Below, in pieces: positions 1 through 38,970 of a DNA stretch of 64,000 bases. Numbering within the stretch: the stretch's first letter is position 1; each line of letters begins with the position of its first letter. Location: the NCBI GenBank assembly GCA_000149265.1, contig CH002344.1, positions 2,644,357 to 2,708,356 on the forward strand, in the 5' to 3' direction. The notes beneath the pieces were generated by a model. It did not search any database. It saw only the letters and a program-made list of their open reading frames with translations, and was not told the DNA's origin. The DNA is from Ciona savignyi (lineage: Eukaryota; Chordata; Ascidiacea; Phlebobranchia; Cionidae). The translations under genes and the position numbers were made by a program.

Positions 1-3000
1 TGAGTTCATCGAGGACACTGTACTCCTATCCGACGTCGAGGGCAAATGCATGGTTTTGTCCGGTCGTGATTACTCAGCATGTCGACCGACGGAGATACCC
101 GAAACCGACATCTATGTTTACGAGTCAAAGTACTTCGATAAGATCATCAAGAAAATGAAGGGGGTCAAGCGATATGTTCCCACCCACAAGGTGAGCAGGG
201 CTAATTGCTGCTTAGAAGGAGAAATTGGGCTCAGTGTAATAAAATAGGATAGTTATTCATGTTTATTCATGTTTAAAATGGGATAATTACCAAAACTATT
301 GCAGTGTGTTGTATATGATAGACATGTTTCTTTAATTTGGTAAAACCTATTAATCCGCTGTGTTCAGGCAATGTCAGTAAAGTGCCTTGCCTAAGGACAC
401 AACCGACTAGCTAGCGACCAGTTTCGCACCTGATACCTTTTGGTTGACAGGCGCCGCACTAAACCGCCAGAATAACCGGCCAGATGCAGTTAATGTATTT
501 CTAGCTTGTTGGTTGACTTTGTGAGAGCCACTGCTGGAAAAAGATAATATCAGTGCTATGTCATTTCCGTGGGCACTAACCATCATGTGAGGACCAAAAA
601 AAATAGAACAAAATTGGCTTTGTCTATAATTAAACATCATCAGAGTCAGTAGACACGATAGACTGTAAAGCATGTTTGCTCAGATTCCCAGAGTTAGAAA
701 ACTCTTTGTGACAGAGATGATACTTAAGTTTTTGGAGTTTTTATTGATTTGAGTTTGTTAGAAGCGAATACTGCTAGGTTAGAACAACATCTACTATAAG
801 CTTGAATTAAAAATAACTTTCTTTACATCTTTTTTTACTTCTCTTACTTCTTGTTTTACTCTTTAAGTTAATATGTAAAAGTATGAAAAGGCAGTACTTG
901 TAGACTATTCTGCTAATAGCTACTACCAAACAACAACTTTTTCCTTTTCTAAGTGCTGTGTTTTAAGTTATTTATATCGTTCAAATTAATTAACTTATTC
1001 ATTTAGCTACTCAGAACAAAAAGATGGCATTATTTGGAACGCAGTGACACAGTGGCTATATCTAGTGCAGTAAGTACGTCTGGTGTTAAGTGGTAGAAAA
1101 TGCATTTTCTCTTTAAATGTAGCTACCTGCAGCATCCTGAAATAGTGAGCAATTTATTAAAATAAAAAAAATCCTTTAACACGAACTATCATATCAGCAA
1201 CCTGTTGTTCAATGTGGCAATAATACCTGTCTGTGTGACCTACACTATTTTAGAGCTGTAGTAGGACAGTACATCAGCATAGTAGACAGGGGCAAAAATA
1301 GAAACATCAAGTTTTTGTTTCCGGTTTCATTTTCCAGTTTGATATTTTTCTGCAAAGCTTTAGTACAGCAAAAACAAACTTGAGTTTTTTTAACCATTGC
1401 CATTATTTTACCTTTAAATCGTAAGCAGTAATCAAAATGAAACCGAAATGAGATTTTTTTCGATCACAGTGATAAACAGTCTTTTTTCACCCCAAGGATA
1501 AACATGGATGTGTTATTAACCCCCTGACCCCAACCGCAGGTGGTGGATGATGAATACTACTACTTCAAGAAGCCGTTCACCCCTGAAAACGTGTTGTCCC
1601 CCATCCTCTTGAAGATGGTGGCGGAAGATGTGAAGCAGCGACAGATTCAAGCGGTCGAGCAGAAACACCAGAAACTCTCAATGAACGAGGTGACTTTCAT
1701 CTTACAAACGAGTTGTGACATCATCAAAAAAATTTCGAACAACTCTAGTGTTTAACATTTTGCCATAACTATAACACGCCAGGCGCTATAGCTCTACAAA
1801 GCATAGACGATCAAACTTGTACGGTCGTGTGGCCGAATGGTTAACGTGACCGATACATATACCGACTACTATACAAAAACGGTCGCAAAAATAATCTGGT
1901 TTCTAAAGGGTTAAATATTTTAATTCCTAAAGACAGTATAACAAGAGTTTTATATTAAATGACAGACCACAAGGGTCTTAAGCACATAAGCTTGCATTAA
2001 ACTTGATCTAATCCCTGCAAGCAATTTGTAGAATCATGAAAGTGAAATTGCATCAAGCCTGAAATAAGTACTTACCAACATGCTATCTTGTTGCAATATT
2101 TTTCCTTTAAAATTTACTTTATATGTTCCTCCAGGTGACCCCAGCACCTGGTTATATGAGCCAGCACCAGCCCCCCTCCCAAGGCCTGCCATACAACCAA
2201 CCAATTTACAACCAGCAGCAACCACTTATGGTGCAGCAACCATACCACCCTTACCCCCAATCTTACCCCCAAACCAGTATGGACAGTACCCCGAGACCCT
2301 ACATACAGCAAAACTACCAGGGTTACCCCTCACCCCACCCCGGGGTTCCAAGTTACCAACATTCACCCCATATGGTTTACACCGCGTCCCCCCACCCGCC
2401 TATGATGACCCCTAACCCTCGTATCCAGGTAAACCAGGTAAATATTTTTCCTTCACAAACCAATGCAATCTCTTACTTTTATCATCATAATCTTTATTTT
2501 AATCAAAGGTATGACAAGATATTGCAAACAATTATGACTAAAACTAGAAAGTGTCATCCACGTGTTTAACCACCACTATTTGTAAAACACATTTTGTATG
2601 CTATATATTCAAGCGAGCAGGGAATAAAAGTTTAATGCCGCAACCCCAATTTTTACTACTATCACCAAACCAAAAAAAAAAATTCTTTCACAAACCAAAA
2701 ATAATAATAGTTTTTCACCCCAACCCACTTTTTAACAAAACCCCCTCACCCCCCCTTCCCGTTTAGTCCCCAGACAGCAGCCGAGCTTCCTCTGTGCGCC
2801 CAGAATCAGCAGCGACTCCCCCACTGAAGAAGAAGGGTCGTGTGGGGCACTCCACAGGCTACATACTCTTCGCGAGCCACTGCCACCCGAAAGTACGAGC
2901 CGACAATCCTGATCTGCCATTCGGGGATATCAGCAAACTGGTGCGTGTGATGAATATTTATTGCTAAAAAAAACTTTTTTTTCTGAACTGAATATTCAGG

Positions 3001-6000
3001 CTGATACTTTGGTAACAGTCAAAATATCTAGTCGTCACTTTAAGTTATTATGTCTATTCTGCTAGGTTTTTCTAGTGGATAACCATTGTATGGTTAACAC
3101 CCTCATTACACTGTAAACTTCAATATGACAAAATACCAAGTTTCCAATATAATTACAACCTAATAATATATATATATACTTGGCCACAATTGGCATATGT
3201 GGTACCTTTTTTATATAAAACCTATTTTTAAACATGGATCATAAACAGTATGACAACCTCTTTGGAGTAGAATGTTTGGTTTCAAGTCTTATCTATTATT
3301 TTTTTGTATAAACTTGTACATCTTTACCTTTCACCCCCACCCTTCCCCATTCTTACCCCCTTTACCCCACACCCAGGTGGGTGAGGAATGGAGGAACCTG
3401 GATGAAGAGGAGAAACACGAGTACGAGGAGAAAGCTCGAGAGAAGATGGCGATTGCAGAGGCCGAGGGTCGGCTCATTCCTCGGAAGAAAAAGAAAAAAA
3501 ATGGCGACGAGGTGGTAACCCCAACCATTACCATGGCACCAGGTGATTTAATGAGAGTTGATACTTCTTGAAAAGTGTTGTTTAATATTGGACAGAATAG
3601 GATAGGATATTTATGTTTATCCCCGTGAAAAGGAAAACCAAGGAGATTAACACATGGGCAATTGTCAGATCATCTCTCGCCCACCGTCGGGTTACTGGAG
3701 GTATTGCAGTGTGTTGTGTATGCTTCATACCTTACTTTAATTTAGTAGAACCCATTATTCCGCTGGTTCAGGCAATGACTACCTTGGATGGGAGATATCA
3801 ACGCACCTGGTGGTTTCATTCAGAACAGAAGGCATTTTTTGCAAAGTGGTCTCTTTCCAATTTTCTCACTAATATTTATAACAGACTGTGGTAAAATTTA
3901 TCTACAAGTACTCGAGTACTAAAGATAAGCCTCTATCTTAACCAATTTTAAAACTTGTCGGTTATTATGAACAGAAATTGAGCATCGTAAACTAACACAC
4001 AGCACAATAACTTCAGTACTTTCACGCTGATCAATCAATGTACTTAATAGCTGTTGTGTGACAGAATAAAGCACTCCTGTTTATCTTGCCCCTGGAAAAA
4101 TAAAGTTGATGTATAATATAGACAATGTTTATATTAGTAATTACCATGTGCTCGCCGCCGAGTTTCTTTGCACTTTGTTAGATATTGTAGTGTGTTTTTA
4201 GATATTTAAAATTTCTTGCAGTCATTAAGTGTTGGGGCCATAGGTGGGTTGTGTAAGGGCCTAACCGACTAGCTTGTGGTTTGTTTTGTTCTCACTACTT
4301 TACCACTGTCAAGTCAACCTCACTCCTTACCTTATAAAAAATGTCACGTATAACATATAAAGAACAAGAAAAATAAAATAAATACACTTACTGGTAAAGA
4401 ATAAAAACATTCACTGGTAAAAATCAAGTTTCATGTCTATTAGAGGGCGTTAAATTAGAGTGGCACCCTATTTTTCATTGCTCCCTTTATAGTTCAAATA
4501 AAGATGTTGTTCATGTTTATACAAAGGTCTCATTAAAATAGAGTTGGTATATAATAAACACAATCCCCAATCTGAGCATCATAATCAACCATTTTTTTAT
4601 TCTTAAAATTATAAAAAAAAAATCCTTTTCGAGCAGTGGCACAGTTCCAACAACCCGGTCAATACACCGGCATCGTGCAAGGAACTCCACAAACGGGTTA
4701 TAACCCCACCATGCCAGCCTACTCACAGACCCCAACTGGAATCGTCTACCCAGCGCAGCAAATTGCTCCTGTAAGTTTATTATTGCCACGATGTTACAAA
4801 AGGTTTAGAATTATGTATAGAGTTTCATATTATAGAATTTTGTCCGACCGGTTCATCTGGCGGTTTAGTGCAACACCTTTCAGTTAAAGAGTTGCAGTTT
4901 CGAAAATTATCGCTAGCTAAACAGTTGTGTCCTTGGGCAAGGCACTTTCCCATCCTTGTCCAACTGCCCCTTTCTTCTCAGGCCCCGGCCACCATAGCTG
5001 AGCGTCATCGAGTGAAGAGAGGACCCCTATTCCTCCAGCCGCCCCCCAAAGCACAGAGGATCATGCATTCTGAGGCGTACCTTAAATACATCGAAGGTTC
5101 GTTTTTAAACAGTTTTACCTTTAATGTTCTGATGAGGCAAACAGCTCAAATCTTGTATGTTAATTGCTTGTTTCCAAGGTCAATAGAGAGTAGTGACCTT
5201 AACCACTTAATTTGTGTTGTTTATCTCAATACCACATACTTTTCTTTGAGGCTTAGTGTAATAATTAGTTTTATAAAAATTTAATTTTCCAAATTTTATT
5301 TTTTTGTTTTTAATTTTTTTATGTGGGTTGGTGTCCATGTCTAAATATACCGAAAGAAAATAATTTCAAGATTGGTTTTTAGACGTGTTTTAACGACTGT
5401 CTTTTTGCCGTTTTATTTCAAAGCTCCTACTTCGTGATTTTATCATGGAAAAAAAGCTAACCTAAATATATTGTACTGGCTTTCATTAACCTCCCTTGCT
5501 AAGGACATCTCACCATCTAATTAAAAAACTCAATTGGTTGGTTTCGAAGCTCCGACAATTCAGTCCACATTCCGACATCCTATGACTAAACTAACTGTGC
5601 AGACAATTAGTAAAGAGAGTGCTACATTGCTACCTTATCTCACAGAAAAAAATCTAGTTTTTTACAAGTGCCTAGTAACTTAATACATTGGATTGAAATT
5701 TGCACTTTTTGAAATTTACTCTCTCTTTTTTTATCAGGATTAGAAAAAGGCAGCAAGACACTGAGCAACTGGAAGAAAACTCTCTCAGTGAAAGAGAATG
5801 ATGTGGTAATGAGCAAAGAGGAAGTGGATAAGTAAGTATTTCAAGTTGATATTCTATTTTCCTGGTTTCAGTGCAGGTATGGTGACGTGATCGGAACCGG
5901 AAGGTTTTGATCTTAGTTTATCCGGCTATTTAACTGGTTCGTAACATGTCGAACTTTTTTTGTTTTTATTTTGTACCGAACCAAGTTTCGAACCTATGAT

Positions 6001-6686
6001 GGGCTCGTTACAAATGCCATTTTATTTGTATCTAAGTCTGTATATGTATCGGTCCCGTTAACCATTCGGCCACATGAACGTGCCAACCTGTCGGACTTGT
6101 CGGTTGTGTTCTTGGGCAAAGCCTTGCTTAGTGGAGGTTCTTTATACCCAGTGGATTAATGGTTTCGAGAATTGATGTATTGTCTAATATACACACACTG
6201 CAATAGTTATGCAACGTTATAAATGTGGTAATATGACAATTTCCGGTGTTAGAACTCTCCCTACATTTGCTTATCACATGGATATTCTATCGTAAGCGTG
6301 GTTGACCATATAGTACCGCTATTTACTTTTACATTAGCGTCTTTATATTCTATACTCTCCAAATTAAAAGCATTTAACATAATGACCCATACATGGCTGT
6401 GAATAGGCAGTGTATTACTAGTCCTATCTCCCTATTTTTTGTCAGGTTAAGTTTTGAACCCAGAATGGGCTAGTTTAGACCGTTTCTCGCATAATTGTTT
6501 TATGTATCGGTCACTTAACACCCAATTAAATGTGGATTTTTACCCCAATAACCCAACACTTCCCCCAGGCTACCAGTACATTGGCTCGCGAATGGCAAAG
6601 CAAGACACGAAACCACCAAATCAGCGCTGTGGGCGCTGCGTGATCTAATGCTGAAAGATGCGTTCGCCATCAAGAATAGCTTGTAG
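1..6686 (+). CDS. PBRM1: PBRM1/polybromo-like chromatin remodelling subunit, 3' part of gene (nine exons)
   Basis: Spliced CDS joined from 2-190, 1540-1689, 2135-2428, 2767-2940, 3377-3542, 4637-4770, 4982-5096, 5738-5831 and 6569-6686. All junctions keep frame and give 477 residues plus a stop. Order: end of the BAH2 region, a Pro/Gln/Tyr-rich linker, an HMG box, a second Gln/Pro-rich linker, then the conserved tail (SEAYLKYIEG, LPVHWL, ALWALRDLMLKDA). This is the C-terminal order of polybromo, a PBAF (SWI/SNF) subunit acting in the nucleus. The bromodomains must lie left of the window. The gene converges with FoxP, with stops 672 bp apart. I see no canonical AATAAA between them on the plus strand. 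Confidence 0.93.
2..190 (+). CDS. PBRM1: PBRM1 exon: C-terminal part of BAH domain (5' truncated by window)
   Basis: Reads in frame from base 2 as EFIEDTVLLSDVEGKC... through CRPTEIPETDIYVYESKY to KRYVPTHK, 63 codons. The donor AAG|GTGAGC leaves phase 0. The pattern of CxPTE, then D-x-Y-x-x-ES-x-Y, then a Lys-rich stretch matches the second BAH domain of polybromo, a likely nucleosome or protein contact surface. No acceptor is visible at the left edge, so the exon probably continues outside. Confidence 0.88.
244..482 (-). repeat. SINE-B (longer tRNA-like) copy, minus strand, in a PBRM1 intron
   Basis: Plus strand reads AGGATAGTTATTCATGTTTA, GCAGTGTGTTGTATATGATA, AGGACACAACCGACTAGCTA and CGACCAGTTTCGCACCTG. 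Moderately decayed. Confidence 0.8.
1540..1689 (+). CDS. PBRM1: PBRM1 exon: end of BAH2 and acidic/Gln linker
   Basis: Acceptor ccaaccgcag, then VVDDEYYYFKKPFTPENVLSP... and a polar helix ending LSMNE; donor GAG|GTGACT; 50 codons, phase 0 at both ends. VVDDE-x-YYF-x-KP is the recognisable end of the polybromo BAH2 domain. The open frame runs past the donor to 1755 only as intron sequence. Confidence 0.9.
1822..1887 (+). repeat. SINE-A 5' fragment in a PBRM1 intron
   Basis: GGTCGTGTGGCCGAATGGTT through CTATACAAAAACGGTC, then unrelated sequence; the B-box half is missing. Confidence 0.75.
2135..2428 (+). CDS. PBRM1: PBRM1 exon: Pro/Gln/Tyr-rich low-complexity linker
   Basis: Acceptor ttcctccag, then VTPAPGYMSQHQPPSQ... 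and about 98 codons very rich in Pro, Gln and Tyr, probably disordered. Donor ATCCAG|GTAAAC. A second usable donor sits nine bases on (AACCAG|GTAAAT at 2438), which would add VNQ without changing frame. The exon lies before the HMG box, where vertebrate PBRM1 has a shorter Pro-rich segment by memory. Confidence 0.8.
2767..2940 (+). CDS. PBRM1: PBRM1 exon: first half of HMG box
   Basis: Acceptor cccgtttag, a Ser/Pro-rich leader and KKKGRV, then HSTGYILFASHCHPKVRADN and PDLPFGDISKL, 58 codons. The donor CTG|GTGCGT is in phase 0. SGYILF-like helix 1 and P-D-x-x-FG-x-(I/L)-S-x-L of helix 2 are typical of the polybromo HMG box, a non-sequence-specific DNA-bending fold. The intron splits the box between helices 2 and 3. 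Confidence 0.92.
3377..3542 (+). CDS. PBRM1: PBRM1 exon: second half of HMG box plus basic tail
   Basis: Acceptor cacacccag, then VGEEWRNLDEEEKHEYEEKA (HMG helix 3), an acidic/basic helix, a poly-Lys run (RKKKKKNGDE) and a short Thr/Pro tail. Donor CCAG|GTGATT leaves phase 1. The W-R-x-L-x-x-x-x-K-x-x-Y-E-x-x-A pattern is diagnostic. The Lys run is a plausible nuclear localisation signal. Confidence 0.92.
3592..3790 (-). repeat. SINE-B 3' part, minus strand, in a PBRM1 intron
   Basis: Plus strand AGGATAGGATATTTATGTTT, ACACATGGGCAATTGTCAGA, CGCCCACCGTCGGGTTACTG, GTTCAGGCAATGAC; the tRNA-like head is absent. Confidence 0.8.
4637..4770 (+). CDS. PBRM1: PBRM1 exon: Gln/Pro/Thr-rich linker
   Basis: Acceptor tttcgagcag, split Val codon, then AQFQQPGQYTGIVQGTPQTG... 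to YPAQQIAP; donor CCT|GTAAGT; 134 nt, phase 1 in and phase 0 out. It corresponds in position and composition to the Pro/Gly/Gln-rich segment between the HMG box and the conserved C-terminus of polybromo. Confidence 0.83.
4845..4955 (+). repeat. SINE-B head fragment next to a PBRM1 acceptor
   Basis: CTGGCGGTTTAGTGCAACAC, TTTCAGTTAAAGAGTTGCAG, then GTTGTGTCCTTGGGCAAGGC. It ends about 30 bases before the acceptor of the exon starting at 4982. Confidence 0.8.
4982..5096 (+). CDS. PBRM1: PBRM1 exon: conserved PPPK-x-QR-(I/L)-x-HSEAYLKYIEG segment
   Basis: Acceptor cccctttcttctcag, then APATIAERHRVKRGP..., PPPKAQRIMHSEAYLKYIE and a split Gly codon; donor GAAG|GTTCGT. This block is close to the vertebrate PBRM1 C-terminal region. 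A SINE fragment ends about 30 bases upstream of the acceptor, so the pyrimidine tract directly abuts mobile DNA. Confidence 0.92.
5738..5831 (+). CDS. PBRM1: PBRM1 exon: C-terminal helix
   Basis: Acceptor tttttttatcag, split Gly, LEKGSKTLSNWKKTLSVKEN, then DVVMSKEEVD and a split Lys; donor GATAA|GTAAGT, phase 2. It matches the polybromo C-terminal region in which YIEGL is followed by a W-containing helix and SKE. Confidence 0.88.
5973..6080 (-). repeat. SINE-A copy, minus strand, in the last PBRM1 intron
   Basis: Plus strand reads CCAAGTTTCGAACCTATGAT, GGGCTCGTTAC, and at the far end ACCATTCGGCCACATGAACG. A SINE-B fragment follows directly (6090-6165), and a second minus-strand SINE-A fragment is at about 6446-6523. 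Confidence 0.8.
6569..6686 (+). CDS. PBRM1: PBRM1 terminal exon with stop
   Basis: Acceptor acttcccccag, split Lys, LPVHWLANGKARHETTKSAL, then WALRDLMLKDAFAIKNSL and TAG at 6684-6686. LP-x-HWL and ALW-x-LRDLML-x-D match the extreme C-terminus of polybromo. The correct frame differs from the longest open frame across this exon and is fixed by the phase-2 junction. Confidence 0.93.
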
Positions 6687-7358
6687 TTTGTTGAACGGTC
6701 GAAAGAGTCGTTGTATATAACCCAGACGTTGCTGTCAATGCTGTAATCGGACGAAGGGACTTTTTGTGGTTGGCCGCACTTGTAATGGTTTAAGTAGAAT
6801 CTCGGCAATCATATACGGGCCATGTAAACATAAGTTGTGCTTGTCCGAAATTTACGACTGCGATTAATGGTCAAAAAGTGCTGCAAAATTTCGTTATTGT
6901 CGTTCTTTTCGTTTCCCCCCTAAACAATATCTCTTGTCTATGTTCTGACTTTTTGTCTTTTCCAAAACCGTCTACTCAAAAAACACACCGTTTTTCGTCT
7001 TTTGTGTCGTGTTTTGTCAGTACATACACGTTCTGGTAAAACGATTGCTTGCGGCGTGAACTCGCGCGCACCTAGTTTTCCGCGCACCGAAAACAAAAAA
7101 AGGGCGAAAAGGTCCTTGGTACTGTGATACACAACAGATATAGGGCCAACTACGCGGCTACAGCACCACACTAATATTGCAGGAAGCACCGTAGCGTGGC
7201 ATGGAACGACAGTCGATTGAACGGTTATTTGTGGGGGTAGCACCCGAGTGAACTTCTGGTTGTTTTTGAATTTTCAGCAGTGACCGGTAGTTGCGTCACG
7301 TAGGGGGCAGGATCTGGGTAACTTTCCGGGTAAACTGGGTAAAAATTGTCTAAAGCGT
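6687..7358. other. Tail-to-tail intergenic space between PBRM1 and FoxP
   Basis: These 672 bp lie between the two convergent stop codons and must hold both 3' UTRs. I see no coding exon. On the minus strand an AATAAA at 7358-7363 overlaps the FoxP stop codon itself, and none follows it. No plus-strand AATAAA is obvious after PBRM1. Confidence 0.7.
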
Positions 7359-34588
<27,230 letters not shown>

Positions 34589-37215
34589 CTGCAATGTCGA
34601 AAACAAAGGAGTTGGTTATCGTAAAAATAACAACACTAAATTATAATATTTCATAAAAACAGATCCTGTAAAACTACTAAAATCTGAACTGAAACTAATT
34701 AAAAATCTCGAAAGCGTGTCAGCGAATTTGCCTGAACGCCATTTACCAGCCATCTACACGGCCTATAACCAAAGATAGCGGCGTAGTAGGCGTGACAGCC
34801 TGGGCGACTAGAATACACCAACGAACAACGACGCATCATCATATGCATATCGCGGTGCTCTGTACTGGATCGACCGCCTATTATTCAGTTTCGCGGTAAA
34901 CAGGAAAAAAGACTCGATACAATAGAAGCGCGCATTTGGTAAACAGGATACAAGCCACACAGGCCTCCTCGTGCTGTTAAGGCTCTTTTATCTGAAACAC
35001 ATTGCAATTCCATCGCCGGGCAGCTGTCTGGTGTGGTTCCATCTACTTTTAAAGAACCTGCCTCGGTATTACTTAACGTCCAATTTTGCCAATCACGCTG
35101 TGATTTAGCGAACCACACTTTCAGATATTGCGTTTATTATTTCTGTTAAGATTTTGTAACAGTTGTAACTATTATTTATATGCATTTTACCAAAAAACGC
35201 TTGAAAAATTGTTTCGTTGTAGAAATAATTTAAATTATCTGGCCGTCATTTGAAATATAGTCCAAGATTCTACAGTACACAGCAACTGTAAACAGTGCGT
35301 TAGAGTGAGCGTACTGTGAGCACCGGAGCAGCGAACTACCGGTTCCTGTCTGTTACAAAGCTGGAACTCTCTTATCGATTCTCCTTTGCGTTTTAAACGT
35401 AAATCCTTTTCCCGCTGTAGAGCAGCCGCTTAACTGTCCTGTACGAGCGCTCACCTGCCGACCTGCTAGCCTAAACATTAAGTGACACCGCGCGATCAAA
35501 TCGAATCTGTTGATATTTCTTCTCCAGCAACGAGAGAGTCCAGCAGCCTTCACGCGCTGTTGCACCGGCGCGGACAATCAGTCGAATGCGGGAAAAAGTG
35601 CCTGGCGCGCTGGGAAGGAAGGCGGGGCTTATTCGATCAATAACAGCAATAGGTCGGCTTAACTTCGGCTCATCCGACAACGCGTAGTATTTATAAAGGA
35701 TACTGCCGTCGCGTAGTGTAAGGCGTGTTGGAATCGAGGTGCGGGCAGAGAAAATCAGCGGCGTTTATTGCGCGGCTCCATTACCACACGCTAAACAAAC
35801 AACACGGATCCGTTCACCGCGTTCCAATGGCTCTCGGCCGTGTAGTTTTCGATACATCGGTCAGTCGAGTTACACGCCATGGATGCACCTGCCAAATCCG
35901 TTGGCCGTCGGCTCTGGTTACAAAGCAAGCCGAGCCGGTGGACGTGAGAACGACACCGTAAAGTGGCCCCAAGACGGGACAGCCAGCATTTGGCAACAAT
36001 TTCAAGCTCAACCGAGTAACAGTACACCGAGTTAACAGCAACGCAGCGGCGTAAACGACCATCCGGCTTCGGTCGAGCGTCGCGGGCTTTTGTTTGCGAG
36101 TCGCCCCGCCGTTTAGCGGGCAAGTGACTTCGGCATTCGATCGATCATCGACGACAACTTCAAGTTTCGCGGGCCCGACATTTTCATTGCTGAACCCACC
36201 GAGCCGTTCATCATCCCGGACACAAACAAATAAGCAGAATTGCCCCTGACCAGCAGCAATTACCCGTAACCACGCTTGCCCTGATCTAATCGAAGTGATC
36301 AATTTGCCCCGAAATTAGACAGGCTCGAATTTCAAAGCGCTCATATTTTCCGCGCATAAGAAGAGCAGTGTTATGGCGAGGAATTAATACAATACAGTTT
36401 AAAAAAGATGCCACCTCCCCACCAAAGCTTGCATTCACTACAGAAACAGTGGACCTTACGACTGCTGGCCCACTGCACGACGCCCTTGGGTGACAAATGA
36501 TGAATGCGTTTTCGCGATAATTCCTCCTGTAAAATTGCTTTCGAGTTTACGTAGCCCAGTTTACGATCACAAGTAATGCTTTGAACTTTGTTTGGGCCGT
36601 CGTCGCCTGTCCATGTAATTGGAAATACCACTGAAACTCACAAAAAACAGCGACCCGCGCTTTCGTGCTGTAATTAATTTTCCTTTTTGGTTTCTACGTT
36701 GTAATGTTCTGAAGATGTCTCAACGTCTTACCAAAAAATACCTTACAAAACTCAGTAATAGACCGCAAGATACCAAACGACTTTGTGCTAACATATGGAA
36801 AATCGAGATGTAAATGACGTACACATTCTACCACATGCCTAACGGTACAAAACATTTTATTGTAGTTCTGCACGTAAAACAACAGTGACAACAGTATATT
36901 CGGCGAGCTACGTTTTAAAACCTTATCTTAAATTGCTATGCTTCGGTACGAGAGACATGTGCGCCCACTAAAAGCACAGTGAAAATGGAAGAGTCCCCCG
37001 CATAGAGTAAATGGAAAATAAATAAACAAACAAACACGGTCGTTCTGTGTTGTTAGAGCGTCCCAATGCGATTATCGACCGGCTTTTAATGCATGTAAAC
37101 AAGACGAGGCATAGTCCATAACGCAAGAGAGGGAAATAGTGGGCTTTCCCAACTTACAACGCGCTTTATCATACATGACCAACATTTAGTTTTGGATTAT
37201 ATATTTTTTTTTCAC

Positions 37216-37315
37216 CAAGCCAAGTTTCAAACACATGATGGGCTCGTCATTCGGACAGTTTTTGTATATTTCAAGTATATATATCGGTCGCGTTAACCTT
37301 TCGGCTACTCGACCG
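37216..37315 (-). repeat. SINE-A copy, minus strand
   Basis: Plus strand reads CCAAGCCAAGTTTCAAACAC, ATGATGGGCTCGTCATTCGG and GGTCGCGTTAACCTTTCGGC. Confidence 0.78.
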
Positions 37316-38859
37316 TACATATTTTTTAACTTAAACGTTTTTTTGGTAGGATAGAACCGTTAAAGTTTAAACACATTGCTTAATAGCGTACTTAGTCATC
37401 GGAAATAAATGGGTGATCAACCTGAGTGTTTGTCTATAAAACGGCCACTGCGATTCTCCTAAGGCGGAGAACTGCCTTGTCGCTATTTATTTTTGTAAAT
37501 ACACAAGCCTTGCGGCCAGGGGCACCGGTAGCACACGGTTTATATACGCCTAATATTATCCATACCGGCGAACTAAAAACAGTACAGCAAACAAATAAAT
37601 AAACAAAGCAAGGCCAAATCTTCGCTGCGGATGAGGCTTAAAATAGCGAGATCTCGAGATTAGACTAGTTTGATTGTGTACAGGCAAGGGTACAAACACA
37701 ATCCAATCACGTTCTTGCGATATGAGGCTCGATTATCTAACACATCGTTCCGAAAATAGACGGCTGGAGATTATTGTTTATTTACTACCGTTCACAAATG
37801 AACAATAAACGGTGGGCGAACTCAGGCGCCTAAGAATTGTTTGTAAAATGGATTAAACATGCTCATTTTTTGCCTAAAGCTTGCTGAAAAGCTTGTACAT
37901 TCCGATTTTCGGGTTGTTTAACGACAGGCAACTATTTTTGGCTAGTATGCACCAGTCGGCATTGCTGATCGGCTTATTGTCTTTAGAGCAACGTGTATGA
38001 CCAACACTGTTATCTTACTGAAAAAGTTAGATAAATATCAACTGTATCATTTACAAGGTGCACAGCACAAACAGGAAAACGTAAAATACTAAAATTATAC
38101 TATTTTGCAGAGCAATACTTAGTAAGCTTGCACTACGTCAAACTACATACAACTTTTTCTGGCTTTTCGTTATATTCGTCTGAAATATTTTTGAAATTGA
38201 GCCCGTATTTATATACTAGCTGATACGATTTTTTCCCACACGTAATGTCGAAAATACAGACAAAAGATTGTTGTATCATCTTATTTCAAATTGGATCCGA
38301 TTTGTAATCTATGGACGGCGGGATTAGGTTTTCCGACATCTGTATTGTTACGCACTTAGCGTGACACCGGAACAATAGGAGGTACAGACAGACATGTACC
38401 CAAAATAAATTTATAATGCAACGAAAATGCGCCATCTGACATTTCTGCTTTCCCACCGAAAGCAAATCCGGACAGCCGTGGTAATCTATAACGCGAGAGT
38501 CGTATACAAATACACAAATTGCATACATATATGCTCATTAATATGTACAAAGCAACGATACATTGGTTGAATATCCAAAGCAAAATACTCCAATTGTGTA
38601 TTGAAGTCTCTATTGTACACTTATTGTTCACGAGATGTGTATGGCATCTGTAATTTGCAGGTGAAATCGAAAGTATTATTGACCCGGTCAAGTATTAATT
38701 TTAAGTTCTCACAAAGCCGATATACTGCATAACTTATTTATGGATTTTGATTTTCTTCAGGAACCTATCACAAATATCGACAGAAGAATTGGTTGTCAGG
38801 GGGTTAAGAGACTGAATTTCAGGGCGAAAAGAGTCCGAAAAATATAGGGCGTTTTTGTA

Positions 38860-38970
38860 CCGGTCGTGTGGCCGAATGGTTAACGCGACCGATGCATATA
38901 CCGACTATTATTATACAAAAACGGTCCTAGTGACGAGCCCATCACGGGTTTCAAAACTTAGCTCGGTAAA
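38860..38970 (+). repeat. SINE-A (short tRNA-like) copy, near full length
   Basis: Clear example of the family: GTCGTGTGGCCGAATGGTTA, then CGACCGATGCATATACCGAC, ACGGTCCTAGTGACGAGCCC and a degenerate B box followed by CTCGGTAAAAA. About 105-110 bp with an A-rich end. Confidence 0.85.
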
